64,000 nt of DNA from NCBI GenBank assembly GCA_022841625.1, contig JALHRD010000025.1:1-64000 (forward strand), given 5' to 3'. Both the position numbers and the translations under genes were made by a program. This DNA comes from Xanthobacteraceae bacterium (GTDB taxonomy: Bacteria > Pseudomonadota > Alphaproteobacteria > Rhizobiales > Xanthobacteraceae). Shown piece by piece: positions 1 to 9,655 of this stretch. Within the stretch, counting starts at the first letter, position 1. Each line of letters starts with the position of its first letter. A model generated the notes under the pieces. It was not told the DNA's origin. It was given only the letters and a program-made list of their open reading frames with translations, and searched no databases.

Positions 1-1
1 G

Positions 2-79
2 CCCATCGGCAACATCCCGCCCGCCGAGGCCGAAACCGCCTACTATGCCGACATGAAGGAACAGGCTATCGCAGCGTGA
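2..79 (+). CDS. IS3-family transposase OrfB, C-terminal fragment (partial at window edge)
   Basis: Frame 2 is open from the window edge to a TGA at 77-79 and encodes 25 residues beginning PIGNIPPAEAE. This matches the conserved C-terminal tail of IS3-family transposases (integrase-core DDE enzymes). The catalytic residues lie upstream of the window, so activity cannot be judged. The stop is followed within 40 nt by the IS terminus, the usual IS3 arrangement. Confidence 0.75.
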   Translation, partial: PIGNIPPAEAETAYYADMKEQAIAA

Positions 80-91
80 CTCAAACCAAAT

Positions 92-118
92 AGCCTCCGG
101 GGTTGCCGGGGCGGTTCA
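92..118 (+). repeat. IS3-type terminal inverted repeat, right end
   Basis: The segment ends GGGGCGGTTCA; its complement starts TGAACCGCCCCGG, characteristic of many IS3-family ends. The partner repeat is outside the window, so the exact inner limit is estimated. No target-site duplication can be tested. Confidence 0.55.
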
Positions 119-124
119 ATGACC

Positions 125-586
125 CTAGCCCGAACCGATCACCCCAAGCATCATCTCGATCCGTCCATTGCCCCACATTGGAAGCAGCAAGCGGGTATAG
201 CGATGCTCTTGAAGCGGCGGGCTGTTCGACGAGAAGCTCGCATAGAACGTGGGCAGCTTGTCTTCGATCGTGGCACTCGATTGGGCTGTCATATAATCGA
301 ATGGCGCTCTGATCTCGATTCCATCCAGGAACTTGCCCGTAACATTCGATCCGTACTGCGTGCGAATTTCTTGCCCAATCGAATTCAAGCGGAACCGCTG
401 CGGGCTCTCGAATACGTCCACCAACATCAGCCGTTGTATAAGGTCGGGAAGCGAGGACAGCGTGACATCATCCCAAAATGGCATGCTGGCATCTCCACGC
501 TTCAAGCTCTCCCAATAGTCCCGCACTCGAGCAAGATTCGGAGGCAATTTATCGGGAAGCTCGAACGGAGATGCTGCTGTCGTCAT
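125..586 (-). CDS. PAS-domain protein (PAS_5 type)
   Basis: A small, probably cytoplasmic sensory or regulatory protein. The body reads as one PAS-like domain of the PAS_5 type common in alphaproteobacteria, with the hallmark stretches PFWDDV, LVDVFESPQRFRL and the terminal RLLLPMWGNGRIEMMLGVI. No enzymatic or DNA-binding domain follows, so it probably modulates a partner. The ATG at 586 has GAGAG about 8 nt upstream. An alternative GTG at 619 overlaps the pfkB stop (GTGA) and would add 11 residues. It is the last gene of a run shared with pfkB. The ligand is unknown. Confidence 0.75.
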   Translation of the reverse strand: MTTAASPFELPDKLPPNLARVRDYWESLKRGDASMPFWDDVTLSSLPDLIQRLMLVDVFESPQRFRLNSIGQEIRTQYGSNVTGKFLDGIEIRAPFDYMTAQSSATIEDKLPTFYASFSSNSPPLQEHRYTRLLLPMWGNGRIEMMLGVIGSG

Positions 587-615
587 GTTGGGCTCTCTTG
601 CAGTGGCTGAAGAGT

Positions 616-1554
616 TCACACGCGCACCGGCTTTACCTGTTCAACAAGTCGAGCAACGTCGTCCGCATGGCATAGTTCAGTCCCCGAATTGAGCACTGCG
701 GCGGTCCCGGCCGCAACACCCCAACAAAACGCTTCGATATCGCTATGCCCGCTGGCAAGGGCCCATACCAGACCGCCAACAAAGCTGTCGCCGGCGCCGA
801 CCGTGCTGACGACGTTGACATCCGAAATGCTGGCGCGAAGCGCATCATCGCGATTGACCAGGAGCGCCCCCTTTTCAGCGAGAGTCAGCGCAATGATTTC
901 GGCACTCCCGGACGCAATCAACTGCCGAGCGGCAGCAAGCCAGGATTGCTCATCCGTTAGCGGCATGTTCGCAAGTTCTTGCAGTTCGCGTAAATTTGGC
1001 TTTACCGCGTAGACACCCTCTTGCAAGGCGCTCGCCAAGGGCTTCCCCGACGTATCGAGGATTACCTTCGATCCGCGCGTCTTGGCGCACCGTGCCACGC
1101 GCGCATAGAAGTCGTCAGGCACATCAGGCGGCAGGCTGCCGCTACAAACGATGAATGGCGGCGCCGGCGCCATTACTTCCAGCGCATTCAAACAGGCACG
1201 CCACTCGGTTTCCGATAACGATGATCCGGGCATGACGAAGCGATATTGTTTCCCGCTATTTCGATCGAGCACCGTGAAGTCCTCGCGGGTTTCTCCCACC
1301 ACCGATAGCGCGACACTTTGAATGCCTTCACCCGCGACTAGCCGCCGCAGCAACTCCCCGGTAACGCCTCCGGCGGGATAGATCGCCAAAACCGCGCTCC
1401 CGAGCCGTCGCGCGACGCGAGCGACATTGATCCCTCCGCCACCGGGATCACGTCGTGCCGCCGCGCACCGCAGTTTGCGGATTGGCACGACTTCGTCCAC
1501 CGACGTGCTGATATCGATGGCAGGATTGGGCGTAAGCGTAACAATCATTTCCAT
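616..1554 (-). CDS. pfkB: PfkB-family 6-phosphofructokinase (hexose-phosphate kinase)
   Basis: A ribokinase-fold sugar kinase, probably phosphorylating fructose 6-phosphate or a related sugar phosphate with ATP in the cytoplasm. At 312 residues it has normal family length. It opens with MIVTLTPNPAIDIS, shows GGGGINVARVARRLG (sugar-binding glycines) near residue 40 and carries the PfkB signature GAGDSFVGG near residue 255, whose Asp is the catalytic base. LacC, FruK and Pfk-2 share this pattern; the TPNPAID start favours Pfk-2/FruK. No sugar transport genes are adjacent. In related bacteria such stand-alone pfkB genes occur in stress or hypoxia clusters, which fits the block downstream. Confidence 0.88.
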   Translation of the reverse strand: MEMIVTLTPNPAIDISTSVDEVVPIRKLRCAAARRDPGGGGINVARVARRLGSAVLAIYPAGGVTGELLRRLVAGEGIQSVALSVVGETREDFTVLDRNSGKQYRFVMPGSSLSETEWRACLNALEVMAPAPPFIVCSGSLPPDVPDDFYARVARCAKTRGSKVILDTSGKPLASALQEGVYAVKPNLRELQELANMPLTDEQSWLAAARQLIASGSAEIIALTLAEKGALLVNRDDALRASISDVNVVSTVGAGDSFVGGLVWALASGHSDIEAFCWGVAAGTAAVLNSGTELCHADDVARLVEQVKPVRV

Positions 1555-1590
1555 AGGGTTACACAGTTCTCCGCGGTTTCGCTGCGGAGC

Positions 1591-2829
1591 TCATTGGACA
1601 TCGCGCTGCTGCACGGCCGTCCCGTCCCTTATTCGGTCGCTAGGATGGAGCACGACCCGCTCGCCCTCTGACAGGCCAGCTATGATTTCAGCGGCGCGGC
1701 TATTGCGATTGCCGATCTTGACGAGCGTGGTGCGTGCACGCCCGTCTTTGATGGAGAAGACGGCCCAATCATCGCCTTTTCGAAACAGCGCGCCCACCGG
1801 TGCCCGCAGGACGCTTTCCGCACTCCAAATCGTGACATGAACGATTACGCGATAGTCGTGTCCAAGGCGCGACCAGGATTTGGGCGGATCGACGAAATCG
1901 ATGGTTGTGCGGACCCTTTGCTCTTCGATCCCAAGGGCGGACACTTTTTGGAAGCCGGCAGGATCGACGCGCGTGACCCGCCCCTGGAGCGGCACTCCGC
2001 CCCAGCCATCGATCCGCACCGGCGAACCGGACTTGATCTGCACGGCGTCGGTCGAAAGAAGATCGGCGATGACTTCGAGATCGAGCGGGTCGCCGATTTC
2101 GAGAAGCGGCGCGCCTGCCGGCACGACGGCCTCGCTATCCTGGATGATTTTGAGAACGAGACCTGTTACCGGAGCGCGGAGCTGGATACAGCATGAGGGA
2201 TTCGACGGTGCAGCGACGCTGGATGGATCGATGAGCCGTGCCGCTACGCTGGCGCGTTCGCTACGGCGCACGTCGAGCTGCGCCTTCGCGCTCGCCAAGG
2301 CCGCCTCATTCGTTTGGACGTCCAGTTTCGCTTTTTCCAGATTTCTGACAGAAATCGCATCGGTACGGGCCAGTGTCTCCGCACGTCGAAGCTCACTCTG
2401 TGAGAACTCGAGCGCTGCCTCAATCCTGCGCACCTCCGCTTCGGTCAGCTTGACCGCCGCATCAGCGGCGGCAAGCATTGCTTGAAGTTCCTCGCGGGAG
2501 CGAACATCGATAAAGCTAGGCGTCGTCGGTTGCATGATGGCGACCACCGTTTCGTTCGCGATAACCCGATCTCCAACATGAAGAGAGACGTCTTGATTCC
2601 CGAAGGGATGGGAAATCCTGAGGACCCTTCCGGCAATCGGCGCCGATACGGTGTAGATATGACGAACCCGCGTCTTGGCCTCATCATCAACCGTGACCTC
2701 CATCGGCCCTCTGGTCACCGAGGCGAGATCGACGGCGATTGGCCGAGGCCATGCAAACCATACGAGCCCAATCAGACCCAGCCCCAGAACAACAATCCAT
2801 CCTGCTCGTTTGATCCAGTTCATCTGCAT
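1591..2829 (-). CDS. HlyD/MacA-family periplasmic adaptor of an ABC efflux system
   Basis: An inner-membrane-anchored adaptor linking an ABC exporter to an outer-membrane channel or the envelope. At 412 residues, it has an N-terminal membrane helix (about residues 8-28), a first barrel/lipoyl half, an alpha-helical hairpin (about 110-195, rich in Glu, Ala and Arg), the second lipoyl half (LRAPVTGLVLKI) and a C-terminal barrel ending in GLSEGERVVLHP. It lies 3 bp downstream of the FtsX-type permease and in the same operon as the ATPase. The ATG at 2829 is preferred; a second ATG lies two codons in. Substrate unknown. Confidence 0.87.
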   Translation of the reverse strand: MQMNWIKRAGWIVVLGLGLIGLVWFAWPRPIAVDLASVTRGPMEVTVDDEAKTRVRHIYTVSAPIAGRVLRISHPFGNQDVSLHVGDRVIANETVVAIMQPTTPSFIDVRSREELQAMLAAADAAVKLTEAEVRRIEAALEFSQSELRRAETLARTDAISVRNLEKAKLDVQTNEAALASAKAQLDVRRSERASVAARLIDPSSVAAPSNPSCCIQLRAPVTGLVLKIIQDSEAVVPAGAPLLEIGDPLDLEVIADLLSTDAVQIKSGSPVRIDGWGGVPLQGRVTRVDPAGFQKVSALGIEEQRVRTTIDFVDPPKSWSRLGHDYRVIVHVTIWSAESVLRAPVGALFRKGDDWAVFSIKDGRARTTLVKIGNRNSRAAEIIAGLSEGERVVLHPSDRIRDGTAVQQRDVQ

Positions 2830-2832
2830 GGC

Positions 2833-5196
2833 TCAGTCTCGGGTCTTGAGGACGGACACCAGATCCAGGCGATTGATCCGCGCGCGCACCACAAGTGCGG
2901 ATAATACTGCTGCGACAATCACGATCGCACTGGCAAGAACGTAAGTGGAATTCTCCACGACCAGCCGGACTCGCATCGTTTCGCCGGCCAGGTTTGTCTT
3001 CATCATCCAGGCGAGCCCATAGCCGATAATCCACCCCAGCGGCTGTGCCAGCATGGTGAGAAGAGTGAGCTCTAGGAGCAAGATGCGCAGCACCTCGCCT
3101 CGGGTGAAGCCAAGAACGCGCAGGCTGGCCAGTTCGCGCGCACGTTCAGAAAGTGAGATCCGCGCGCTATTGTAGACGACACCAAACGCAATGATGGCGG
3201 CGAGTCCGGTGTAGATGCTCGCCATCGTCGTCACGAGCAAGGCCACGGTCTCCCGAAAATTCGCGAGCGAAGCGCGCTGAAGCGCCAGTCCGCCCACGAT
3301 CGGCAGCTGTTTGACCGCACCGTAAAACGCATCAAGCCTATTTGTATCGAGGCTCAGGTGGACGCTGTTGACCGCCGGCGCCTCTCGCATCAGTCGCGAG
3401 AGGGCTTGCGCATCCATCATGCCCCTGATGCCGAAGTAGTCCTCCACACGCGCGGCGATGGGCAGAATCACGGTTCTGCGTTGCCCCTCCAGCAAATCGA
3501 TTTCAACAAGATCGCCCACGCGAACATCCAGGATTTGCGCCAGCATATCTGAGATCGCCAATCCGCTTTCCGGAAGCACGACCGGGCGCAAATCGACATC
3601 AATGATCCGGCTGAGATCGGCGTCGCGCGGCCGGCCGCTGAGCATGATCCGGCGCTCGACATTCCCGCTACGTATCCTGACAGGAATTTCTCGATAAGGC
3701 TCAACCGCGAGGACGCCCGGCAAGCGGGCTATTTGATAGACCGTATCCTGAGGGCGCTTCTCAACAAAGCTGATGGTGGCATCCTGGCGATCGGCCATGA
3801 AATAGGTCACGTTGATTAACTCCTCCATGGTACCGCGCGTGAATAACGATACGATCAGAATCGCCGTCGCGAGCGCCATGCCCAACGTCGTGAACGCCGC
3901 CCGGATCGGATGATGTGTGACGTTGCGCAGCATCATCACGGCCGGCTGCGATAGAACCAAGGCAATGTTGAACCACCGAGGCAGGACCCGATGAAATCGC
4001 GGCGGAGCCGGAGGTTGCATTGCAACCGCCGGCGCCAATGCGACGACCTCGCCGATGGCGCGGGCGGCACCCACGATTGCAGCAAGCACACTCAAGGCAG
4101 CCGCCATGAGGTAGAGGTCCGGGCTTTTCACAAAAACGAGAAATGGGAAGCGGAAAAAGTCGCCGAACAGCTTGGTGACAACGATACCCAGCCAAGTGCC
4201 AGCCACGCTGCCAATGGCAATGCCGCCTACGACTATCAGGATCACAAATTTCATATAATGCGAGGCGACAGCGATGTTGCGGTACCCCAACGCCTTCAAG
4301 AGCCCAGTCTGTTCGCGTTCAAGCGCAACCAGCCGGCTGAGCGTGAGATTGACCAAGAATGCAGCCACTAGCAAGAAAATCGGCGGCAGCGTGCGGCTCA
4401 TATTGCTGAGCATGTCGAGCTCGTGGTCGAGCCATGCATGCGACGTTTGATCTTTTCGCCCATGCGCCGCCGTTCCGCCATAACGGTCAAGCAACGCATC
4501 AAGACGCATGATGACATCGCGTTCCGAAGCGCCGCGCAACAGTTTGAGACTGACCGACGAGAATGCCCCATCCAGATCATAGGCGTTGGCCAGCGCCTTT
4601 TCGGACATCCAGACGATGCCGAACCGACGGTTATCCGGCATGATGTCGCCCGGCCCGATCGCGTATATGAACTCTGGCGACAGCGCGATGCCAACGACGA
4701 GAAGCTCGCGCTTGCGGCCGTTCAATATGGCTGAAAAACGAGCGCCTAGCACAAATGCGTGGGCGCCGGCGAAGCTCTCGCTGATGACGACCTCTTCGGT
4801 TCGCCCAGGCTCCGGCAGCCGGCCGGCCCGGATGTGGAGTTGATTGAGCACAGGCTGGCCGCCCTCCGGCAGAGAAACAAATTGGCCGGTCGCGGGTTCG
4901 CGAAAGTTCGGGATATCGAGCAACGCCAACTTAGCGATGCGTGCGTCGACCGCGGCCACGCCGGGAATTTCCGCAATGCGGTCAATCATCATTTTCGGCG
5001 CGCGTCTTACCTGGGCAAAGACATCGCCGAATCTATGGCGATCGTAATAAGCAGTGCGAGTCTCTTCGAGGGAACGATAGGACCCTACAGCCATCACCAG
5101 CGTCGCCACTCCTCCGCCGACGACCAGCGCTATCGCCAGCGCTTGCGCCCATAACCGCTTCAGATCGCGAAATAATTTGATGTCGAGAACGCGCAT
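2833..5196 (-). CDS. FtsX-type ABC transporter permease
   Basis: A 787-residue inner-membrane permease with two FtsX/MacB-type cores. There is a membrane helix at about 15-35, a large periplasmic domain, a first bundle of three helices (about 270-385), a second periplasmic domain, and a terminal bundle (about 665-780) carrying SLSERARELASLRVLGFTRGEV, the usual coupling motif next to FtsX helices. The double-core layout resembles the permeases of DevBCA-like or lipoprotein/antimicrobial exporters. It sits between the ATPase (4-bp gap) and the adaptor, forming a complete ABC-adaptor set. Substrate not predictable. Confidence 0.88.
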   Translation of the reverse strand: MRVLDIKLFRDLKRLWAQALAIALVVGGGVATLVMAVGSYRSLEETRTAYYDRHRFGDVFAQVRRAPKMMIDRIAEIPGVAAVDARIAKLALLDIPNFREPATGQFVSLPEGGQPVLNQLHIRAGRLPEPGRTEEVVISESFAGAHAFVLGARFSAILNGRKRELLVVGIALSPEFIYAIGPGDIMPDNRRFGIVWMSEKALANAYDLDGAFSSVSLKLLRGASERDVIMRLDALLDRYGGTAAHGRKDQTSHAWLDHELDMLSNMSRTLPPIFLLVAAFLVNLTLSRLVALEREQTGLLKALGYRNIAVASHYMKFVILIVVGGIAIGSVAGTWLGIVVTKLFGDFFRFPFLVFVKSPDLYLMAAALSVLAAIVGAARAIGEVVALAPAVAMQPPAPPRFHRVLPRWFNIALVLSQPAVMMLRNVTHHPIRAAFTTLGMALATAILIVSLFTRGTMEELINVTYFMADRQDATISFVEKRPQDTVYQIARLPGVLAVEPYREIPVRIRSGNVERRIMLSGRPRDADLSRIIDVDLRPVVLPESGLAISDMLAQILDVRVGDLVEIDLLEGQRRTVILPIAARVEDYFGIRGMMDAQALSRLMREAPAVNSVHLSLDTNRLDAFYGAVKQLPIVGGLALQRASLANFRETVALLVTTMASIYTGLAAIIAFGVVYNSARISLSERARELASLRVLGFTRGEVLRILLLELTLLTMLAQPLGWIIGYGLAWMMKTNLAGETMRVRLVVENSTYVLASAIVIVAAVLSALVVRARINRLDLVSVLKTRD

Positions 5197-5200
5197 CCGA

Positions 5201-5908
5201 TCACCAGCTCAGTGCGGCCGCTGCACGGCGCATTTCATTCTTTTGTATTCTGGAGATCTGACCGTCGGCAAAAAACAACACGCGATCTGCAACGGTCTGA
5301 ATGCTGGCATTGTGGGTGATAATGAGCGTCGTGGTCCCGAGCTGTGCATTGACGCTTAACAACGCCTCGATCACGAGAATTCCAGTCTTGGAGTCGAGGG
5401 CGCCCGTCGGCTCGTCGCACAGCAACACCTCCGGCCGCTTCGCGATGGCGCGTGCGATCGCGACGCGCTGCTGCTCGCCGCCGGATAGCTGCGACGGAAA
5501 GTGATCCATGCGCGCTTCGAGACCCACAAGCGCAAGGGCCTCCTCCGGGCGCATGGGATGTTCCGCGATTTCAGTTACCAACGCGACGTTCTCATAGGCC
5601 GTCAGGCTCGGCATCAAGTTGTAGAATTGGAACACGAAACCAATATGCTGGCGGCGGTACGTCGTCAGGTCCCGATCTCCCAGAGAGGTCAATTCCAGAT
5701 CATTGAAATACAGCCGGCCGCTCGATGCGCGATCCAACCCACCCATGATATTCAGGAGCGTCGACTTGCCGCTGCCCGAGGGGCCAAGCAGGACAACGAC
5801 TTCGCCAGCCGCAATATCGAGATCGAGCTCGCGCAACGCACGAACCTCCACCTCTCCCGAGGCGTAGATTTTGGTAAGAGCTTGCGCGGTAAAGATGCTC
5901 TGATTCAT
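5201..5908 (-). CDS. ABC transporter ATP-binding protein (MacB/LolD type)
   Basis: The ATPase subunit of the export system, 235 residues. It has Walker [13 protein letters not shown] (about residue 42), a Q-loop region [10 protein letters not shown], the signature [14 protein letters not shown], Walker [13 protein letters not shown] and the H-loop LIITHN. The motif spacing and FQFYNL stretch are typical of LolD/MacB ATPases that drive FtsX-fold permeases. It is the first gene of the three-gene export operon and is translated just ahead of the permease. Confidence 0.92.
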   Translation of the reverse strand: MNQSIFTAQALTKIYASGEVEVRALRELDLDIAAGEVVVLLGPSGSGKSTLLNIMGGLDRASSGRLYFNDLELTSLGDRDLTTYRRQHIGFVFQFYNLMPSLTAYENVALVTEIAEHPMRPEEALALVGLEARMDHFPSQLSGGEQQRVAIARAIAKRPEVLLCDEPTGALDSKTGILVIEALLSVNAQLGTTTLIITHNASIQTVADRVLFFADGQISRIQKNEMRRAAAALSW

Positions 5909-5934
5909 TTTGAAAGCCGGTTTCGTTCAGCCCT

Positions 5935-6483
5935 CTACGTCGGCATCCGACAGAACCCCTGCGGCGGTACTCCTAGAGCGCTGTTGAACTTGCTCGATAG
6001 ATTCTGGAATGCAATAAGAGCGGTCAGTTCGACGATGGCATCGTCGCTAAACCGTTCCCGCAACCGCCGCATCAATCCCTCGTCAATCGCACTCGATCGG
6101 AGAGTGACCGCCTCCGCGTACTCAAGCGCAATGCACTCAATCTCGCTGAACAGATCACTCTGACTCCAAGTATCGAGTGTATTGATCTTATCCAACGCAA
6201 CACCGCGTTTTAGAAGCGTGGCTGAGTTGATGTCGACACAGAAACGACAGCCATTTAGCTGTGATACGCGGACCGTAACAAGTGACCGCAAGATCGGATG
6301 CAGCGGCGAACTCTTTCGATCAATCATCCCGTAGAGAAATGCAACGCCGAGAAACACCTTCGGCGCGCGCGCCCATAGCAGCGCGGACTCAAGTACTGCT
6401 CCATATTTGCGGCGCTGATTCCAGAAGAATGGCTGCAGATACCATGGGCAAGCACGCGGCAGTTTGGGAGCGATTCGTGTCAT
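5935..6483 (-). CDS. Carboxymuconolactone decarboxylase/AhpD-like protein
   Basis: A 182-residue all-helical protein of the CMD/AhpD superfamily. The key element is NGCRFCVDINSATLL near residue 85, with a CxxC pair resembling the peroxidase-active thiols of AhpD and the fold's proton-relay region. The pair suggests thiol-based peroxide or redox chemistry rather than lactone decarboxylation. It lies 26 bp upstream of the ATPase gene on the same strand and may share its transcript. Its own start is an ATG at 6483. Substrate and reductase partner are unknown. Confidence 0.8.
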   Translation of the reverse strand: MTRIAPKLPRACPWYLQPFFWNQRRKYGAVLESALLWARAPKVFLGVAFLYGMIDRKSSPLHPILRSLVTVRVSQLNGCRFCVDINSATLLKRGVALDKINTLDTWSQSDLFSEIECIALEYAEAVTLRSSAIDEGLMRRLRERFSDDAIVELTALIAFQNLSSKFNSALGVPPQGFCRMPT

Positions 6484-6567
6484 TGGAGAAATGCCTCCAT
6501 GCTTGCGCTCCCTTTCCTCGTGGCTCGTTCGGCGGCGTGTCGGCGCCGAATTACGTTTCCATTTTCA

Positions 6568-7116
6568 TCATTGACGGCGGTGGTCGTATTTGAAATCGAG
6601 AACGACTGGCTGTTGGGTGCCCGGGCGCCGAACCGACACCCTGACCGTATAGAGATCGGCGCCAGGTAGGTAGAAAAAGCCGCCGAAGGTGATCGTATTG
6701 GCGATGTTCATCGGTTGCAGTCGTTTCGTCCTCGCTGAAAGGCCGATCCCCGACACCTCCGCGGTTACTGTTGCATCCACGACTCGCGCCGTGCTCGCAG
6801 CATCAAAGATCGCCACCGTAATATGGTAATCATGGGGTCCGCTCGGGGCTCCACGATGCATCGCCTCCTTAACCACCCGCGCGGGTATGACACCGAGATA
6901 AACTGTCAGTCCACCAGCTGTCCGCGTATAACTGCCGATTGGCTGTGCTGGAAGCGTTGGTATGGAGACAAGACTTGCCGCAGCAACGACCGCCGCGATG
7001 GCCACTCCTCGCGACAACCTCAGCCGCGACCTCCATGCTCGTGTCCTTGCCGCACATCGAGTACGTATTGGGGCGGAAAGTGCGCGCTGAAATAATTGAC
7101 CCATCACCAACTCCAT
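6568..7116 (-). CDS. Secreted protein with an immunoglobulin-like, FixH/YtkA-resembling domain
   Basis: A 182-residue protein of unknown function. The N-terminus is basic, then a hydrophobic segment (about 37-57, ending LPAQ) suggests a signal peptide or anchor. The rest is beta-rich: GGLTVYLGVIPA, HDYHITVAIFDA, ARVVDATVTAEV and LYTVRVSVRRPG resemble Ig-like periplasmic domains such as YtkA/FixH, an inference from pattern only. The start ATG abuts the FtsH stop directly, so translation is probably coupled. Its position at the end of the FtsH-CopA module suggests a role in metal or envelope stress. Confidence 0.7.
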   Translation of the reverse strand: MELVMGQLFQRALSAPIRTRCAARTRAWRSRLRLSRGVAIAAVVAAASLVSIPTLPAQPIGSYTRTAGGLTVYLGVIPARVVKEAMHRGAPSGPHDYHITVAIFDAASTARVVDATVTAEVSGIGLSARTKRLQPMNIANTITFGGFFYLPGADLYTVRVSVRRPGTQQPVVLDFKYDHRRQ

Positions 7117-8988
7117 TCAGATTGAAGCCAACAGTCGCTTCGTTGCACCAACCTGCACCAATTCCTTCGTAAGCTTTGCAAGATCGTCCGGGCCGAGCGT
7201 CTCGCGCGCCAACAGTTCGCGCGCACTGGCATCGAGAGTGGGTCTATTCCGTTCGAGAATTGCACGCGCGGTACGGAAAGCCTCGTCGATCAAATTCTTG
7301 ACCGCGTGATCGATCGCTTCCGCCGTACCATCACCATAGGACCGCGGGCGCCACATCGGTATCTGGCCAATCAGGAAGCTGCCCGTCTCCGGCTCCAAGG
7401 CAACTTGACCGAGTTCCGGTGTCATGCCGAAGCGAACCACCATGTTGCGAGCGATATCGGTAGCCCGGACCAGATCGTCGGCGGCTCCGGTTGACACCTC
7501 CGCAAAGACAAGGCTTTCCGCCGCACGCCCCCCAAGCAGCACAGCCATGCGGTTGGCAAGTTCCGAGCGGCTTAGCAGGAAGCGATCTTCGGTCGGCCGC
7601 TGCATCGTGTAACCAAGCGCAGCAATTCCGCGCGGTATGATCGAGACCTTTTGCACGGGATCGGTTCCCGGCAACGCCATCGCCACGATGGCGTGACCCA
7701 TCTCGTGGTGCGCGACGATTTCGCGCTCGCGCGGCCTGAGTATCCGGCTCTTTTTTTCTAGGCCGGCAATGATGCGCTCGATCGCCTGCGTGAAATCCTC
7801 AAGCGTCGTCGCCTCACCGCCGCGACGGGTTGCCGCCAGTGCCGCCTCGTTGACCAGGTTGGCGAGGTCCGCACCGGTGAAGCCTGGGGTCAACGCTGCG
7901 ACCGCGTCCACATCAAGTTCGGGTGTGACGCTGATTTTCTTGAGATGAACGCCAAGAATGTCAACGCGCCCCTTGCGATCTGGCCGGTCGACGAGAACCT
8001 GACGATCAAAGCGACCGGCTCGCAACAGCGCTGGGTCGAGAATTTCCGGGCGGTTTGTCGCGGCCAGCACGATAACCCCGATGCTCGGATCGAAGCCGTC
8101 CATTTCCGCCAGAAGCTGATTGAGGGTCTGCTCCTTTTCGTCGTGGCCGCCGCCCGGAAAATCGATCCCCCGCGCTCGACCCAGCGCATCGAGTTCATCG
8201 ATGAAGATGATTGCAGGCGGCTGCTGGCGTGCCTGCTCGAACAAGTCGCGTACCCGCGCGGCGCCGACGCCCACAAACATTTCCACGAATTCGGAGCCTG
8301 TGATGGAAAGGAAGCGGACACCTGCTTCACCGGCGACCGCGCGCGCCAGCAGCGTCTTTCCCGTTCCCGGCGGACCGACAAGCAATATCCCCTTTGGAAT
8401 GCGGGCGCCGAGCCGCCCGTAGGTCTTTGGGTCTTTGAGAAAGCCGACCACTTCGGCTAGCTCCTGCTTCGCCTCGTCAACACCGGCAACGTCTGCAAAG
8501 GTGACTTTGACGTCCTGTTCCGCGTAAACCTTGGCCCGACTGCGCCCTATCGCCATGAGACCGCCGCCATGGCCGGACATCATCGGACGCATGACGAACA
8601 TCCAGAGCAGGACGAAACCGGCAATTGGCAAAAACCACGACAAGAAGCCCGCAATAACACCGGGCTCTGGCTCGCCGGAGAACGTTATATTGCGCCGAGC
8701 AAGCTCGTCGGCGATTTGTGGATCGACCCGAATTGTCGAAAAATGTTGAGGGCCGCCTTTTTCAGATGGCGTTCGATAGGCGCCGACGATCCTCGTGCGT
8801 CCCACCACGAGGTCCGCAATGCGATCTTTGTCGAGAAGCTCTCGAAATTCGCTGTAGGGAATCGTCTTGACGTGGCCTTGATCAACCAAAAACTCGCGAA
8901 TGAAAAGCACCGCGACGATGACAGCGATGAAGTAGATCAAGTCGAACTTGAATTCACGCTTGATCAGCGGCTTTTTTTCATCGGCCAT
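7117..8988 (-). CDS. ftsH: Accessory FtsH-type ATP-dependent zinc metalloprotease
   Basis: A membrane-anchored AAA+ protease degrading membrane and soluble proteins. From ATG 8988 it is 623 residues: membrane helices at about 16-33 and 112-132, Walker A GPPGTGKT (205-212), Walker B IIFIDE (260-265), the AAA second region of homology near 310-330, and the zinc site HEMGH (428-432). An earlier in-frame start at 9102 would overlap the upstream gene by about 125 nt, so 8988 (11-nt overlap) is preferred. It ends a module with a methyltransferase, DUF2933, cupredoxin and CopA, so it is likely a dedicated paralogue, not the housekeeping copy. Confidence 0.92.
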   Translation of the reverse strand: MADEKKPLIKREFKFDLIYFIAVIVAVLFIREFLVDQGHVKTIPYSEFRELLDKDRIADLVVGRTRIVGAYRTPSEKGGPQHFSTIRVDPQIADELARRNITFSGEPEPGVIAGFLSWFLPIAGFVLLWMFVMRPMMSGHGGGLMAIGRSRAKVYAEQDVKVTFADVAGVDEAKQELAEVVGFLKDPKTYGRLGARIPKGILLVGPPGTGKTLLARAVAGEAGVRFLSITGSEFVEMFVGVGAARVRDLFEQARQQPPAIIFIDELDALGRARGIDFPGGGHDEKEQTLNQLLAEMDGFDPSIGVIVLAATNRPEILDPALLRAGRFDRQVLVDRPDRKGRVDILGVHLKKISVTPELDVDAVAALTPGFTGADLANLVNEAALAATRRGGEATTLEDFTQAIERIIAGLEKKSRILRPREREIVAHHEMGHAIVAMALPGTDPVQKVSIIPRGIAALGYTMQRPTEDRFLLSRSELANRMAVLLGGRAAESLVFAEVSTGAADDLVRATDIARNMVVRFGMTPELGQVALEPETGSFLIGQIPMWRPRSYGDGTAEAIDHAVKNLIDEAFRTARAILERNRPTLDASARELLARETLGPDDLAKLTKELVQVGATKRLLASI

Positions 8989-9655
8989 GGCGATAGTCCC
9001 CGGTCGATGATCGGCGGAACAGCCGCCCAAGCTTGGGAATGAACGCCGGTACTTCCGCGGCATAGGTCTCGTAGGCGTTGCCGAATTCGGCAATTGCGTC
9101 ACGTTCCTCGCGCTTGGCGAGCTTGATGTACATGAAAGTCAGAACTGGAAACATCGCGAGCGTGAGCAGTGTCGGCCACTGCACAAGAAAGCCCAGCATC
9201 ACAAGAATGAAGCCGATGTATTGCGGGTGGCGCACGTAGCTGTAGGCGCCGGTCGTTGCTAGAGTCCGGCGTTGCTGAGCTTCGAAGAGCACACGCCAGG
9301 CAGCGGCGATCAGCACAAAGCCGGCCCCGATGAGGACGTAACTCAGGATGTGGAACATTCCGAAATGCGGGTTGGTCTTCCAACCGAGCATCATTTCGAG
9401 CAGATGGCCGGCATCGTGGGAGAACCAGTCAACATTGGGGAAACGGCTCTGCAGCCAGCCAGACAGAAAGTAGATGGTCAGCGGAAAGCCGTACATTTCC
9501 GCAAACAGCGCGACCAAAAACGCGCTGAACGCACCAAACGAGCGCCAATCCCGTCCCGTCCGCGGCTTGGAAAAACTGTAGGCAAACAGAACGAAGACGA
9601 CCGAGTTGATAATGACAAGGCTCCATAGCCCATAGGCAGATGTCTCGGCGTTCAT
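8978..9655 (-). CDS. Isoprenylcysteine carboxyl methyltransferase-family membrane protein
   Basis: A 225-residue integral membrane protein with about five hydrophobic segments. Its C-terminal half carries GAYSYVRHPQYIGFILVMLG followed by MYIKLAKREERDAIAEFG, the motif set of the ICMT/PEMT fold where the RHPxY and EER residues contact S-adenosylmethionine and the acceptor. Bacterial members seldom act on prenyl-cysteine; their substrates, likely membrane lipids, are mostly unknown. The start overlaps the DUF2933 stop (ATGA) and the end overlaps ftsH, indicating tight co-translation in the copper module. Confidence 0.85.
   Translation of the reverse strand: MNAETSAYGLWSLVIINSVVFVLFAYSFSKPRTGRDWRSFGAFSAFLVALFAEMYGFPLTIYFLSGWLQSRFPNVDWFSHDAGHLLEMMLGWKTNPHFGMFHILSYVLIGAGFVLIAAAWRVLFEAQQRRTLATTGAYSYVRHPQYIGFILVMLGFLVQWPTLLTLAMFPVLTFMYIKLAKREERDAIAEFGNAYETYAAEVPAFIPKLGRLFRRSSTGDYRHGR

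Larger units (their letters stand above)
1..118 (+). mobile_element. Right end of an IS3-family insertion sequence
   Basis: The window opens inside an insertion sequence. It holds the last codons of an IS3-type transposase followed by a short non-coding tail. The tail ends in a terminus whose complement begins TGAACCGCCCCGG, a typical IS3-family outer end. The left end lies outside the window, so size and completeness are unknown. The PAS gene begins right after it, which suggests the element marks an edge of the accessory block downstream. Confidence 0.7.

Noticed and set aside
8989-9102. Upstream ATG for ftsH adding 38 residues
   Set aside because: It would overlap the methyltransferase gene by about 125 nt and adds a non-family leader; the MADEKK start fits FtsH length and topology.
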